DNA of 53,596 nucleotides, taken from Chitinophaga pinensis (lineage in GTDB: Bacteria; Bacteroidota; Bacteroidia; Chitinophagales; UBA10324). The notes below the pieces were generated by a model. The model worked only from the letters and a program-made list of their open reading frames with translations. It ran no database searches and was not told where the DNA came from. Where the stretch lies: the NCBI GenBank assembly GCA_945892775.1, contig CAMDDP010000019.1, positions 1-53,596 on the forward strand, given 5' to 3'. How positions within the stretch are numbered: the first letter of the stretch is position 1; each line of letters starts with the position of its first letter. The translations under genes were made by a program, and so were the position numbers. Shown piece by piece: positions 43,043 to 51,897 of this stretch.

Positions 43043-45262
43043 ATGAAAAAAAATGATATAGTAATTGTTTTATTCTTATTAGGAGACATCTTGTTTCATA
43101 AAAATGTTTCTGCCCAATATTTTCCAAATTATGACATAGAATTATTAAAGGGAACTGTTCCATACATTATGCCGTGGGTCGGAGGATTAAACAACCCGGA
43201 ATTTTCAGCTGCTGATTTGAATGATGATGGAATTCTTGATTTAGTAATATTCGATAAAACAGGTAAAAGACTTTTAACTTTTACCAATTCAGGAACCAAT
43301 AATACAATTGATTACCATTACGCACCTAAGTTCGAAAAGAATTTTCCTAAAATGGATTCTTGGTGCTTGCTGCTCGATTTTAATTGCGATAACATTGAAG
43401 ATATTTTTACGCATACCACATTGGGAACAAAAGTCTTTAAGGGTTTTTATAATTCAGATAATGAATTGTGTTTTACATTGTATAGCAAGCTTTTGAAATT
43501 TGAAGGATTTACAGGGCCTTTAAATATTTTAATTACCAGCGTGGATATACCAGCATTTATTGATGTGGACAATGACAGTGACATCGATATTTTGACATTT
43601 GAACAAGGGGGCGGATGGATAGATTATTTTCAAAACCAATCGCAAGAGTTGGGTTTTGGATGCGATAGTTTTAAATATGAATTGATTGATCAATGTTGGG
43701 GCTTAATGTTCGAACCTGCTTCTCAGGAGGCAAAATGGTTAAATCAGGTTTGTCCTTTTAGACTAGAAGGGCTTGCACCTATTAAATATGATGAATTGGA
43801 GAACTTAAGAGGAGGGGGCATTCGTCATTCTGGTTCTACTGTTCTTGCTTTTGACAATGATGGTGATGGCGATAAAGAAATAATATTGGGCGATATTTCT
43901 TATTCTGATTTAGTTTATCTTACCAATGGGGGAAGCATTAATTCTGCTTTACTTACTTCGCAGGATACTGCATTTCCAAGTTACTCGGTACCTGCTGACA
44001 TTGATTATTTTCCGGCTGCATTTTATCTTGATTTGGATAATGACGGGGCAAAGGATCTGATTGCATCTCCGAATACTGAAAATGGTCAAACGGATGTTGC
44101 GTGTTCCTGGTATTATAAAAACATTGGAACAAATACTAATGGCACTTTTATTTATCAAACAGATTCATTTCTGATTTCTGATATGGTTGATGTTGGCTCT
44201 GGTGCGGCGCCAGTTTTTGTTGATCTGAATAACGATAGTTTAATAGATATGCTCATAACAAACAGGAGTTCTTATGGAACAAATTCTGCTGTTACTTATT
44301 TGCAAAATGTTGGTGTGGATACACTTCCTAAATATAAATTAATTACTAAAAACTGGTTGAATTTATCTTCTCTTAACCTGAAAGGATTATATCCTGCTTT
44401 CGGTGATATAGATAATGACGGGAAAAAGGAAATGATTCTTGGCAACTTGAATGGAACATTGCTTTACTATGAAAATATAGGTGGGGGAAATCAAGTGCCT
44501 GATGATTTTATCCTCAGCAATCCTTCTTACTTCACCATTGATGTTGGAGGTTTCAGCACGCCCTTAATTGTTGATGTAAATGCTGATAGTTTATTGGATT
44601 TAGTTGTAGGGGAGGATAATGGCTCTTTAAATTTTTTTAGGAATATGGGAACAGCAACAGCACCTAACTATTCAACAATTCAAACATCTTTTGGTAATGT
44701 AATTGTTCAACAAAATGGGTCTGTTGTGGGATTCAGTGTGCCTTGTTTTGTAAAGTTAGATAATGCATCAACCTGGACTTTGTTAGTAGGTTGCGAAGGC
44801 GGAAATGTTTTTCAATACGACAATATTGAAAGCAATATTGCGGGCACTTTTAATTTAGTTGATTCTTCATTTGCTGATATTCAGGTGGGAAGTTTTTCAA
44901 CTCCAAGTGCTATGGATATAAATAATGATGGCATTCCTGAAATCACCATTGGAAATTATCGTGGTGGTGTAACTATTTTTGATACATCAAGTGTACACAA
45001 TTACAATTCAGTTAATGATATTTATAATGAATGGGTGTTGGAATTGTTTCCGAATCCGGCCACTGATATTGTTAGATTGATTGCTAATAATGAAATTTCA
45101 AAAGTAGAACTGTTTGATGCTATCGGCCGAAAAATTATAGCTATTACCGTTAAAGATAGTTTTGAGGTTCAACTCAATACTTCACAACTAATTCCGGCAC
45201 TTTATATCATTCGCTTAACTGGAGCGAATGGAAATTGTGCAATAAAATTTATTAAAAATTAG
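43043..45262 (+). CDS. FG-GAP/VCBS-repeat T9SS type A surface protein
   Basis: This 739-residue protein starts with a signal peptide (MKKNDIVIVLFLLGDILFHKNVSAQ). The body has FG-GAP-type units with calcium-loop-like motifs such as DLNDDGILDLVIF, DVDNDSDIDILTF, DNDGDGDKEIILGD, DLDNDGAKDLIA, DLNNDSLIDMLI and DINNDGIPEITIG. The last 75 or so residues (ELFPNPATDIVRL, KVELFDAIGRKI, ALYIIRLTG) form a T9SS type A sorting domain. It should be exported and anchored or cleaved at the surface. No partner gene lies beside it. Confidence 0.92.
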   Translation: MKKNDIVIVLFLLGDILFHKNVSAQYFPNYDIELLKGTVPYIMPWVGGLNNPEFSAADLNDDGILDLVIFDKTGKRLLTFTNSGTNNTIDYHYAPKFEKNFPKMDSWCLLLDFNCDNIEDIFTHTTLGTKVFKGFYNSDNELCFTLYSKLLKFEGFTGPLNILITSVDIPAFIDVDNDSDIDILTFEQGGGWIDYFQNQSQELGFGCDSFKYELIDQCWGLMFEPASQEAKWLNQVCPFRLEGLAPIKYDELENLRGGGIRHSGSTVLAFDNDGDGDKEIILGDISYSDLVYLTNGGSINSALLTSQDTAFPSYSVPADIDYFPAAFYLDLDNDGAKDLIASPNTENGQTDVACSWYYKNIGTNTNGTFIYQTDSFLISDMVDVGSGAAPVFVDLNNDSLIDMLITNRSSYGTNSAVTYLQNVGVDTLPKYKLITKNWLNLSSLNLKGLYPAFGDIDNDGKKEMILGNLNGTLLYYENIGGGNQVPDDFILSNPSYFTIDVGGFSTPLIVDVNADSLLDLVVGEDNGSLNFFRNMGTATAPNYSTIQTSFGNVIVQQNGSVVGFSVPCFVKLDNASTWTLLVGCEGGNVFQYDNIESNIAGTFNLVDSSFADIQVGSFSTPSAMDINNDGIPEITIGNYRGGVTIFDTSSVHNYNSVNDIYNEWVLELFPNPATDIVRLIANNEISKVELFDAIGRKIIAITVKDSFEVQLNTSQLIPALYIIRLTGANGNCAIKFIKN

Positions 45263-45565
45263 GCTTGTTGAATAATTGCAATCCCTGCTTCCAAGGTAAA
45301 AAAGAAACTAAAAAGAAATATGAATAAATCATATTTCGTCATATTCATTAACACTTTATTTTCATCATTTATTTCGTTAGTAATATAAAGCGAGAAAAAG
45401 TTAATTGAAGCCATAGGGTAATTTTTTTATTGCTATACTTAATGAAATGGAAAAAGTTTCAGTTCGTTTATTGCCAGATGACTAAACAAGCAAAAAATGT
45501 TGTTTAAAACAATTAATTAAATATTTAGAATTGTGATATTGCTAATAATGAGTATTAATATGATA
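45263..45565. other. Intergenic region between the FG-GAP and porD genes
   Basis: Both flanking genes converge on this 303-base AT-rich stretch. It contains an inverted pair ATGAAT/ATTCAT near 45320-45350 and a 12-codon frame of no weight. I see no clear terminator hairpin, RNA or repeat. Confidence 0.5.
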
Positions 45566-46459
45566 CTACTGCTTCATTATTTTTTGATACTTAGTTGAGT
45601 TGGCGGCATCCATTTTGGAAACAAGATTTATTACTTGGGTCTTTTCGATAGGCGGCGCCTGAGAAAAGATATTTATAATCTCATCAACTTTTGCGGCAAA
45701 AAATATTTGAATGAACATGCTGTTCGGATTATCCTGATTCATTTTGTCGAGCAATGAAAAAGAACTGAGTATTGCCTTGCGGCCATTTTCAATATCGTCA
45801 TACATTTTGTCCATGCCTTCTCGGTGATATTTATAAATGGCGGTGCGTCCATTATCGTACTTAGTATTCATTAGGTTTTCAATTAACCAGTATCTGTTAC
45901 GCAAGCCTTCTACCGCTTTCCATCCCTTTGCACTGGAATTGGAATTTAAGTTTACAATATTTTGAGCTTTTGTATAGAACGGCGTACCACCCTTCGGCGA
46001 AAATGCATCGTAGTCTAAACCAATAATAATGTAGGCATAGTAGGCGAGTAGCGAACTCAATTCACTGCTCACAGCATTTTCGTTAAAATCGAGCGTTTGA
46101 TATTGTGCATATTCAATGGTCCAGTCTTTATCAATCCAATTGAATAAAATTGAATTATAACTGGAGTTGAATATTGGTCTGTTTGATTGTATGGTTACCT
46201 GTGCTTGATATTTATCGGCAGAAAGTTCTTTTGTAATGTTTATTAATAAAGCGCATTCTATCCTTTCATTTTGAGTGTAAGTATCTCCTGTCCATTTCCG
46301 ATTATTTATAAATTCGGTGATGGTTTTTTTCATGTCATCAAATATTTTCGGATCGGCAGTTTGCAATTGTGGGGTAATAACCTGAACCGAACAATTAAGC
46401 TCTTGAGCATGTGCATAGGCCGAAACAAGTAAAACAAGAATTATAAAAAGTTTACGCAT
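45566..46459 (-). CDS. porD: PorD-like T9SS protein (DUF4835)
   Basis: The Met at 46459 starts a signal peptide (MRKLFIILVLLVSAYAHAQ). The 297-residue product has the DUF4835 features: ELNCSVQVITPQLQTADPKIF at the mature N terminus, the NRKWTGDTYTQNERIECALLI segment, FNWIDKDWTIEYAQYQTLDFNENAV and LLAYYAYIIIGLDYDAFSPKGG. DUF4835 proteins are annotated as PorD, reported as needed for T9SS function. It is last in bamD-rpoZ-coaBC-porD and overlaps coaBC by 8 bases. Confidence 0.88.
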   Translation of the reverse strand: MRKLFIILVLLVSAYAHAQELNCSVQVITPQLQTADPKIFDDMKKTITEFINNRKWTGDTYTQNERIECALLINITKELSADKYQAQVTIQSNRPIFNSSYNSILFNWIDKDWTIEYAQYQTLDFNENAVSSELSSLLAYYAYIIIGLDYDAFSPKGGTPFYTKAQNIVNLNSNSSAKGWKAVEGLRNRYWLIENLMNTKYDNGRTAIYKYHREGMDKMYDDIENGRKAILSSFSLLDKMNQDNPNSMFIQIFFAAKVDEIINIFSQAPPIEKTQVINLVSKMDAANSTKYQKIMKQ

Positions 46460-47660
46460 GAAGTTTTGAGATAATAAAGTTAATGATGTCGTGCGCAATT
46501 TCGGTTTTCATTTTCAATGGGAGTTCTATTTTCTTTCCACCATTATCAAGAATGGTGACTTTGTTTGTATCGGTTCCAAATCCGGCCCCCTGATCCTGCA
46601 ATGAATTTAAGATAATAAAGTCTAGTTTTTTTGCTTTTAATTTTTCTTGAGCATTTGAAACTTCATTCTCGGTTTCTAATGCAAAGCCAATAAGCATTTG
46701 ATTTTTCTTTTTTCTTTTTCCTAATTCCGCAAGAATATCTTTTGTTTTTACTAATTCAATATTCAATTCGCCTTCTATCTTTTTTATTTTATTGATAGCT
46801 ATTCTTTGTGGTTTATAATCAGCAACTGCAGCCGCCATAATTGTAATATCAGATTTGGCAAATGCTTTTGTTGTAGCTGAAAAAAGTTCGTCAGCAGTTT
46901 TTATCGATACAAATTTCTTTAACTTTGAAGGAGCTGGCATATTTACGGGACCCGATATAAGCGTAACCTCAGCACCATTTTTTATACAAGCTTCGGCTAT
47001 GGCATATCCCATTTTTCCACTTGAATGATTTCCGATAAAACGAACAGGATCGATGGCTTCGTATGTAGGCCCTGCTGTAATCAAAACTTTTTTTCCTTTC
47101 AATGTTTGTGATGCATTGAAATGATTCATAAGCTTCGAAATAATTTCTGCGGGTTCCATCATTCTTCCTTCACCAACTAATCCGCTTGCGAGTTCACCAT
47201 GTGATACATTTAGAATAGCGTTGCCATTTTGCTTTAACAATAGAATGTTTCTTTTTGTGGATGCATGAGCCCACATATCTTCATCCATAGCGGGCGAAAT
47301 AAAAACCGGACATCTAGCCGATAGATAAGCAGCGCTTAATAAGTTATCACAAGTTCCAGAGGCAAATTTTGAAATGGTATTGGCTGATGTGGGAGCAACT
47401 AAAAATAAATCGGCCCATAGTCCCAACTCAACATGGTTATTCCAGAGCGAGCCGTTGTCGGTAGTAAGTTCTGATAAAACTGGATTTTTAGATAGTGTTG
47501 AAAGTGAAAGCGGGGAAATAAATTTCCCCGCTTCCCTTGTCATAATAACTTTTATTGTTGCTCCTTCTTTTACTAATAAGCGTATGAGAATTGCACTTTT
47601 ATAAGCGGCAATACTTCCACAAACGCCAAGGAGAATTTTTTTTCCTTTTAAGGAAGACAT
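46452..47660 (-). CDS. coaBC: Bifunctional phosphopantothenoylcysteine decarboxylase / phosphopantothenate-cysteine ligase
   Basis: This 402-residue protein has the CoaC half (GVCGSIAAYKSAILIRLL, then the SANTISKFASGTCDNLLSA and PAMDEDMW active-site segments). The CoaB half begins near residue 190 (KVLITAGPTYEAIDPVRFIGNHSSGKMGYAIAE). It makes 4'-phosphopantetheine from phosphopantothenate and cysteine in CoA synthesis. It overlaps rpoZ by one base and porD by eight, so all are tightly coupled. Confidence 0.96.
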   Translation of the reverse strand: MSSLKGKKILLGVCGSIAAYKSAILIRLLVKEGATIKVIMTREAGKFISPLSLSTLSKNPVLSELTTDNGSLWNNHVELGLWADLFLVAPTSANTISKFASGTCDNLLSAAYLSARCPVFISPAMDEDMWAHASTKRNILLLKQNGNAILNVSHGELASGLVGEGRMMEPAEIISKLMNHFNASQTLKGKKVLITAGPTYEAIDPVRFIGNHSSGKMGYAIAEACIKNGAEVTLISGPVNMPAPSKLKKFVSIKTADELFSATTKAFAKSDITIMAAAVADYKPQRIAINKIKKIEGELNIELVKTKDILAELGKRKKKNQMLIGFALETENEVSNAQEKLKAKKLDFIILNSLQDQGAGFGTDTNKVTILDNGGKKIELPLKMKTEIAHDIINFIISKLHA

Positions 47661-48013
47661 TAGAATAATGGCTTAGGCGCTTCCTTGCTTGGATTGCGGT
47701 AGTAAACCTTTTCTTCCAAAAATTCTTCAGTAGCCATTAAAGTTGGATGGGCTAATTTTTCGTAATGTTTTGAAATCTCAATTTGTTCACGGTTCTCGTG
47801 AATTTCCTCTAAGTTGTCAGAAGATGAGGCAAATTCTTCAAGTTTTGAGTGCAGTTCTTCACGAATCTGACTAGCAATTTGAGTAGAGCGTTTTGCAATA
47901 ATTGCGATGGCTTCGTAGGTGCTACCAACCTGATTTTTCATTGCTTCCACATTGCGTGGTTCGGCAACATTAGTCATTTGCTGACCTTGTAATTTTTTAA
48001 TTGAATTACTCAT
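47660..48013 (-). CDS. rpoZ: DNA-directed RNA polymerase omega subunit (Bacteroidota form)
   Basis: This 117-residue protein shows the Rpb6/omega core: STYEAIAIIAKRSTQIASQIREEL, with a C-terminal HPTLMATEEFLEEKVYYRNP extension typical of the Bacteroidota form. Omega helps assemble the polymerase. It overlaps bamD's end by 8 bases and coaBC's start by one. The conserved bamD-rpoZ-coaBC-DUF4835 order is familiar in this phylum. Confidence 0.9.
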   Translation of the reverse strand: MSNSIKKLQGQQMTNVAEPRNVEAMKNQVGSTYEAIAIIAKRSTQIASQIREELHSKLEEFASSSDNLEEIHENREQIEISKHYEKLAHPTLMATEEFLEEKVYYRNPSKEAPKPLF

Positions 48014-48812
48014 GAATGTTGAGTTTGTTTAAAATGGATGTTGAATTATCTAAAATTGTTTTTGCTTCTTTTTCGTACCGTGTTCCGGCAAATTTATCTT
48101 TATATTGGTTATAAACCGAAACTGTTTTTTCGAAACGATCTTTTTGTTTCTCTACAATGCTATTTAGGGCGTAAAGATAGTCTGACTTCACTATTAAAAA
48201 ACAAGCTTCAGCAATATTCGGTAAATCAGGGTAGTTTCTTATCAAATTTGACAGTGCAACAGCCGACGCTTTGTAATTAGTCATTTGATAGTACAACTTA
48301 GCCCCTGCAAAGGCTTTTACTTGCAATTTTGCACGCATTTGGTCAATGTCGTCATTTGCTTGACTCACTAAAGCACTGGTTGGGAAAGAATTTGTAAACA
48401 ATTGGAATTCATTAATTGATTTTTCTGTGAAATCCTGTGATAACTCATACTTAGGGGACATTTTCATGTAGCATTTAGCATTCATAAATAAGCATTCTTC
48501 AGCATGGACATTTGTAGGGTAAGTAGCAAAAAAGTTTTTAAAGTGATAAGCTGCTACTATGTATTCCCCTGTTCCGTAGTAGCAAAAAGGGAGGTAGTAA
48601 TACATCTCTTCTCCTTCTTTAGATCCTTTATAAACAGGAACCAATTCTTCTAATAATGGCAGCGCTTTGTAATACTGCTTTTTGTTATAATAAGATTTAG
48701 CCATCTCATATTTCTTTCCTAAATCATTTCCTTTTAATACTTCTTGATATTCACTGCATGATGAAATTGTAAAGATTGATAGAATAACAAGTATTGAAAA
48801 GGTGTATTTCAT
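48006..48812 (-). CDS. bamD: Outer-membrane assembly lipoprotein BamD
   Basis: The Met at 48812 gives a lipoprotein signal (MKYTFSILVILSIFTISSC, lipobox ISSC); an earlier Met at 48836 is in frame but precedes the promoter box and would not be transcribed. The 268-residue product has TPR-like repeats (YEMAKSYYNKKQYYKALPLLEELVPVYKGS, YYLPFCYYGTGEYIVAAYHFKNFFATYP and others) as in BamD/YfiO. It serves in the BAM complex that inserts barrels, including the barrels in this window. Confidence 0.9.
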   Translation of the reverse strand: MKYTFSILVILSIFTISSCSEYQEVLKGNDLGKKYEMAKSYYNKKQYYKALPLLEELVPVYKGSKEGEEMYYYLPFCYYGTGEYIVAAYHFKNFFATYPTNVHAEECLFMNAKCYMKMSPKYELSQDFTEKSINEFQLFTNSFPTSALVSQANDDIDQMRAKLQVKAFAGAKLYYQMTNYKASAVALSNLIRNYPDLPNIAEACFLIVKSDYLYALNSIVEKQKDRFEKTVSVYNQYKDKFAGTRYEKEAKTILDNSTSILNKLNIHE

Positions 48813-48819
48813 CGGGGCG

Positions 48820-48827
48820 CAAATATA
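48820..48827 (-). promoter_or_regulatory. -7 box of bamD, nearly leaderless
   Basis: On the minus strand TATATTTG is followed by seven bases (CGCCCCG) and the ATG at 48812. The expected start of transcription is at or a few bases before the ATG. It also lies inside the longer frame that starts at 48836, which supports the shorter start. Confidence 0.55.
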
Positions 48828-48915
48828 GTTTTTCAAATCAATTGATTTTTTTTGAGTTCATTAACAATAATGAAGCGTTTTTATTGCTCATTAGACACAT
48901 TGTAAATAAAAGAAA

Positions 48916-50685
48916 TTACATTCTTTCAGGCACTTCAATTCCTAACAACTTCATTCCTCTTTTTAGAATAGCACCTGTTAAATCAGAGAGAAGTAATCGG
49001 TAATTTTTTAGTTCTTCTGTTTCTGCCTGTGTAATTGAGTTGTCGGCATAAAAAGAATTGAAACTCTTTGCAATAAGATAAATATGATTTGCAAGAAGAG
49101 CAGGGTCTAAATTATTAGCTGCTTCATTAATGATATTTGGATATAAATAAAGTTGAGTTAATAATTGTAATTCAGAATCATTTGCTTTTATAATAGGAGA
49201 GGAGCTCTTAAAGTCAATTCCAGCCTTTCGTTTTACGGATTGAATGCGCGCATATGTGTATTGTATAAATGGTCCGGTGAACCCATGGAAATCAATTGAC
49301 TCTTTTGGATTGAAAATCATCCGCTTGCGTGGATCAACTTTCAGAATAAAAAATTTCAAAGCTCCCATTCCTAATTCGTAATATAATTTTTCTGCTTCAA
49401 CTTCTGTGAAGTTTTCTGTTTTGCCTAATTCAATTGTTTGCTCCTTGGCAGTCCGAATCATTTCTTCAATTAAATCATCTGCATCCACCACTGTTCCTTC
49501 GCGTGATTTCATTCGGCCGCTTGGCAAATCAACCATTCCGTACGAGAGATGGTTAATTCCTGCAGCATATTTCTTTTCGAGTTTTTCTGTTACAAGTTTT
49601 AAAACCTTAAAATGATAATCCTGTTCATTGGCTACTGTATAAATCATCTGATTGGGTTCAAAATCTTTATAGCGCAAATCAGCAGTTCCCAGATCTTGAG
49701 TGATATAAACTGAAGTTCCATCTGATCGAATCAGCACTTTTTCATTTAATCCGTCAGTTGTTAAATCAACACAGACTGCACCGTCAAGCCTTTTATAAAA
49801 AATATTTTTTTTAAGGCCTTCTTCCACAATTTTTTTCCCTAGTAAATAAGTATCCGACTCTTTGTAATGCTTGTTGAAGTCGCAACCAATCAAGTTGTAG
49901 GTTTTATTAAATCCCTCATATACCCAACCATTCATCATTTCCCAAAGTGCCCGAACTTCACTGTCCCCCGCTTCCCATTTCAGCAACATTTCTTTTGCTT
50001 CAATATTAAGGGGCGCATTTTTATTGGCTTCTTCTTCTTTCATTCCTTTTGCCATTAATCCGGCAATTTGAATTTTTAATTCCTGATCAAATTTCACATA
50101 ATAATTTCCAACTAGATGATCGCCTTTAATATTTTTTGTTTGGGGTGTTTCCTTGTTACCATATTTTTGATAAGCAAGCATTGATTTGCAAATATGAATT
50201 CCACGGTCATTATAAATATTCACTTTTACTACTTCATTGCCTGCAGCTTTTAGAATTTCTGAAACCGAATAACCAATAAAAATATTTCGGATGTGGCCGA
50301 GGTGTAGTGGCTTATTTGTATTCGGCCCTGCATATTCCACCATTATTTTTTTATTGGTTAATGGTAATAAAAAAAAGTTTTCATCAGCAGATGCTTTTAA
50401 TAAAAAGTTATTCCAGAACTCATTCTTTAATTTAAAATTAACAAAACCCTTTACCACATTGTAAGACTCAATGTCTGTTATTTCTTTTTGTATTGCATCA
50501 CCAATTTCTTTTCCTACTTCGGCTGGATTTTTTTTTGCAATTTTTACAAAAGAAAAAATAACAACTGTAAAATCGCCAACAAATTCTTTTGCTGTTTGAC
50601 TGACAGTAATTTCCTGAGCGGAAAAATTTGTTCCGTATAAATTGTTAACAATAGTTGCCGTTTTTTCTCTTAGTAGTTGTTCCAT
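48916..50685 (-). CDS. argS: Arginyl-tRNA synthetase
   Basis: This 589-residue class I synthetase has the N-terminal Add1 domain, the HIGH-type motif in YAGPNTNKPLHLGHIRN near residue 120, a KMSKS-like region GRMKSREGTVV, and the C-terminal anticodon-binding helical domain ending GIEVPERM. It charges tRNA-Arg. It ends 104 bases before bamD, and its own start follows the arginase terminator. Confidence 0.97.
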   Translation of the reverse strand: MEQLLREKTATIVNNLYGTNFSAQEITVSQTAKEFVGDFTVVIFSFVKIAKKNPAEVGKEIGDAIQKEITDIESYNVVKGFVNFKLKNEFWNNFLLKASADENFFLLPLTNKKIMVEYAGPNTNKPLHLGHIRNIFIGYSVSEILKAAGNEVVKVNIYNDRGIHICKSMLAYQKYGNKETPQTKNIKGDHLVGNYYVKFDQELKIQIAGLMAKGMKEEEANKNAPLNIEAKEMLLKWEAGDSEVRALWEMMNGWVYEGFNKTYNLIGCDFNKHYKESDTYLLGKKIVEEGLKKNIFYKRLDGAVCVDLTTDGLNEKVLIRSDGTSVYITQDLGTADLRYKDFEPNQMIYTVANEQDYHFKVLKLVTEKLEKKYAAGINHLSYGMVDLPSGRMKSREGTVVDADDLIEEMIRTAKEQTIELGKTENFTEVEAEKLYYELGMGALKFFILKVDPRKRMIFNPKESIDFHGFTGPFIQYTYARIQSVKRKAGIDFKSSSPIIKANDSELQLLTQLYLYPNIINEAANNLDPALLANHIYLIAKSFNSFYADNSITQAETEELKNYRLLLSDLTGAILKRGMKLLGIEVPERM

Positions 50686-50710
50686 AAGCCCATTCTCTAA
50701 ATCTTTTCAG

Positions 50711-50741
50711 AAGGAAAAAATACTGCGGATGTTTTCGCAGT
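50711..50741 (-). terminator. Intrinsic terminator of the arginase gene
   Basis: On the minus strand ACTGCG pairs with CGCAGT across an 8-base loop, followed by ATTTTTTCC. It lies between the arginase stop (50773) and argS. Confidence 0.75.
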
Positions 50742-50772
50742 TTGTTGTTGTTTTTGAAAATATTTTATAAAA

Positions 50773-51732
50773 TTATTCTTCTGCCCAATCATTGTACAGC
50801 TGATTCGTAACCTTCTGCAAAATTTCAAATACATTTTCAGCCATTAGATTTTCTTTATCCAATGTTGGATTCACTTCAGTTATTTCAAAGCAACAAACTT
50901 TTTCATCCTGCATTAATCGAAGAATTAAACTTGCAGCCTGTTTTTCGGTTATACCATTGGGCACAGGCGTTCCGGTTCCCTTGCTGATGGTTGAATCCAT
51001 GCTGTCAACATCAAATGATATATAAATGTAATCGCATGGTTCAACTGCATGTAACACTTCACGTGCGGCTTTATCAATTCCATAGTTTATGATTTCGTCA
51101 GTAGTTATTACGCGAACGCGATTTTGTTTTAATAAATAATCTTCCTGCTGTTCAAAATCGCGAAGGCACACATACACTAAGTTATCATATCTGATTTTAG
51201 GTGACATGCCACCAATTTTTTTATATCGTTCCCAAAAATCTCGTATGGAATCATCCACATTATTCACTTTCATATTCATGTTATCTTCACCCAATGCTGC
51301 TGAGAGGGGCATTCCATGCATGTTCCCACTTGGCGTCGTGTATGGGGAATGCAAATCGGCATGTGCATCAATCCAAACAACACCAATTCGGGCCTCTGGA
51401 TGAGCCATTTTTATTCCGGCTATAGTTCCGGCTGAAGTACTATGGTCACCGCTTAAAACAATTGGAAAATTTCCATCTTCCAAAATTCCTTTTACTGATT
51501 CTGCCACGCGCTCGCTAACACTTAGTACTCCCTTTATTCTTCGGGCGTAACTGGAGCGTGAAGGCTCGTACAACATTTGATTTTCAGTTGGTATTTCCTG
51601 ACTCTGATATCTCTTGAAAAAATCGCTACCGAAATCGAAGGCGGCAATTTTTATGGCCTCAATGCCAAGGCTAGCCCCACGGGTGCCGGCACCTATTTCT
51701 GATTTAACTTCTACGAGTTTTATATTTTTCAT
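50773..51732 (-). CDS. rocF: Arginase (ureohydrolase family)
   Basis: This 319-residue protein has the binuclear manganese ligands: SGDHSTSAG, VVWIDAHADLHSP and YISFDVDSMDST. The following TPSGNMHGMPLSAALG is the arginase version of the substrate loop rather than the agmatinase one, which reads differently. It would hydrolyse arginine to ornithine and urea. Its divergent neighbour is arginine decarboxylase, whose product is agmatine, so an agmatinase role cannot be ruled out. The gene has its own terminator. Confidence 0.85.
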   Translation of the reverse strand: MKNIKLVEVKSEIGAGTRGASLGIEAIKIAAFDFGSDFFKRYQSQEIPTENQMLYEPSRSSYARRIKGVLSVSERVAESVKGILEDGNFPIVLSGDHSTSAGTIAGIKMAHPEARIGVVWIDAHADLHSPYTTPSGNMHGMPLSAALGEDNMNMKVNNVDDSIRDFWERYKKIGGMSPKIRYDNLVYVCLRDFEQQEDYLLKQNRVRVITTDEIINYGIDKAAREVLHAVEPCDYIYISFDVDSMDSTISKGTGTPVPNGITEKQAASLILRLMQDEKVCCFEITEVNPTLDKENLMAENVFEILQKVTNQLYNDWAEE

Positions 51733-51837
51733 TATAAGTTTTTGATAAAATTTCGTTGTGCAAAAGAACTAATCAATACTTGATTTTTCATATAGTAAAT
51801 TATGATAAATAATTATTTCACAACTGTTCAAAGTTAT

Positions 51838-51845
51838 TACATTTG
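51838..51845 (+). promoter_or_regulatory. -7 box of the arginine decarboxylase gene
   Basis: TACATTTG lies 53 bases before the ATG at 51898, again identical to the SRP and tRNA boxes. The position of a -33 TTG reads TTC (51817-51819), a near match at the same 18-base spacing. Confidence 0.5.
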
Positions 51846-51897
51846 ACGACTTGTAAATTTAACTAACTAATAAACACCCTTTCATCACGAGAGTGAG

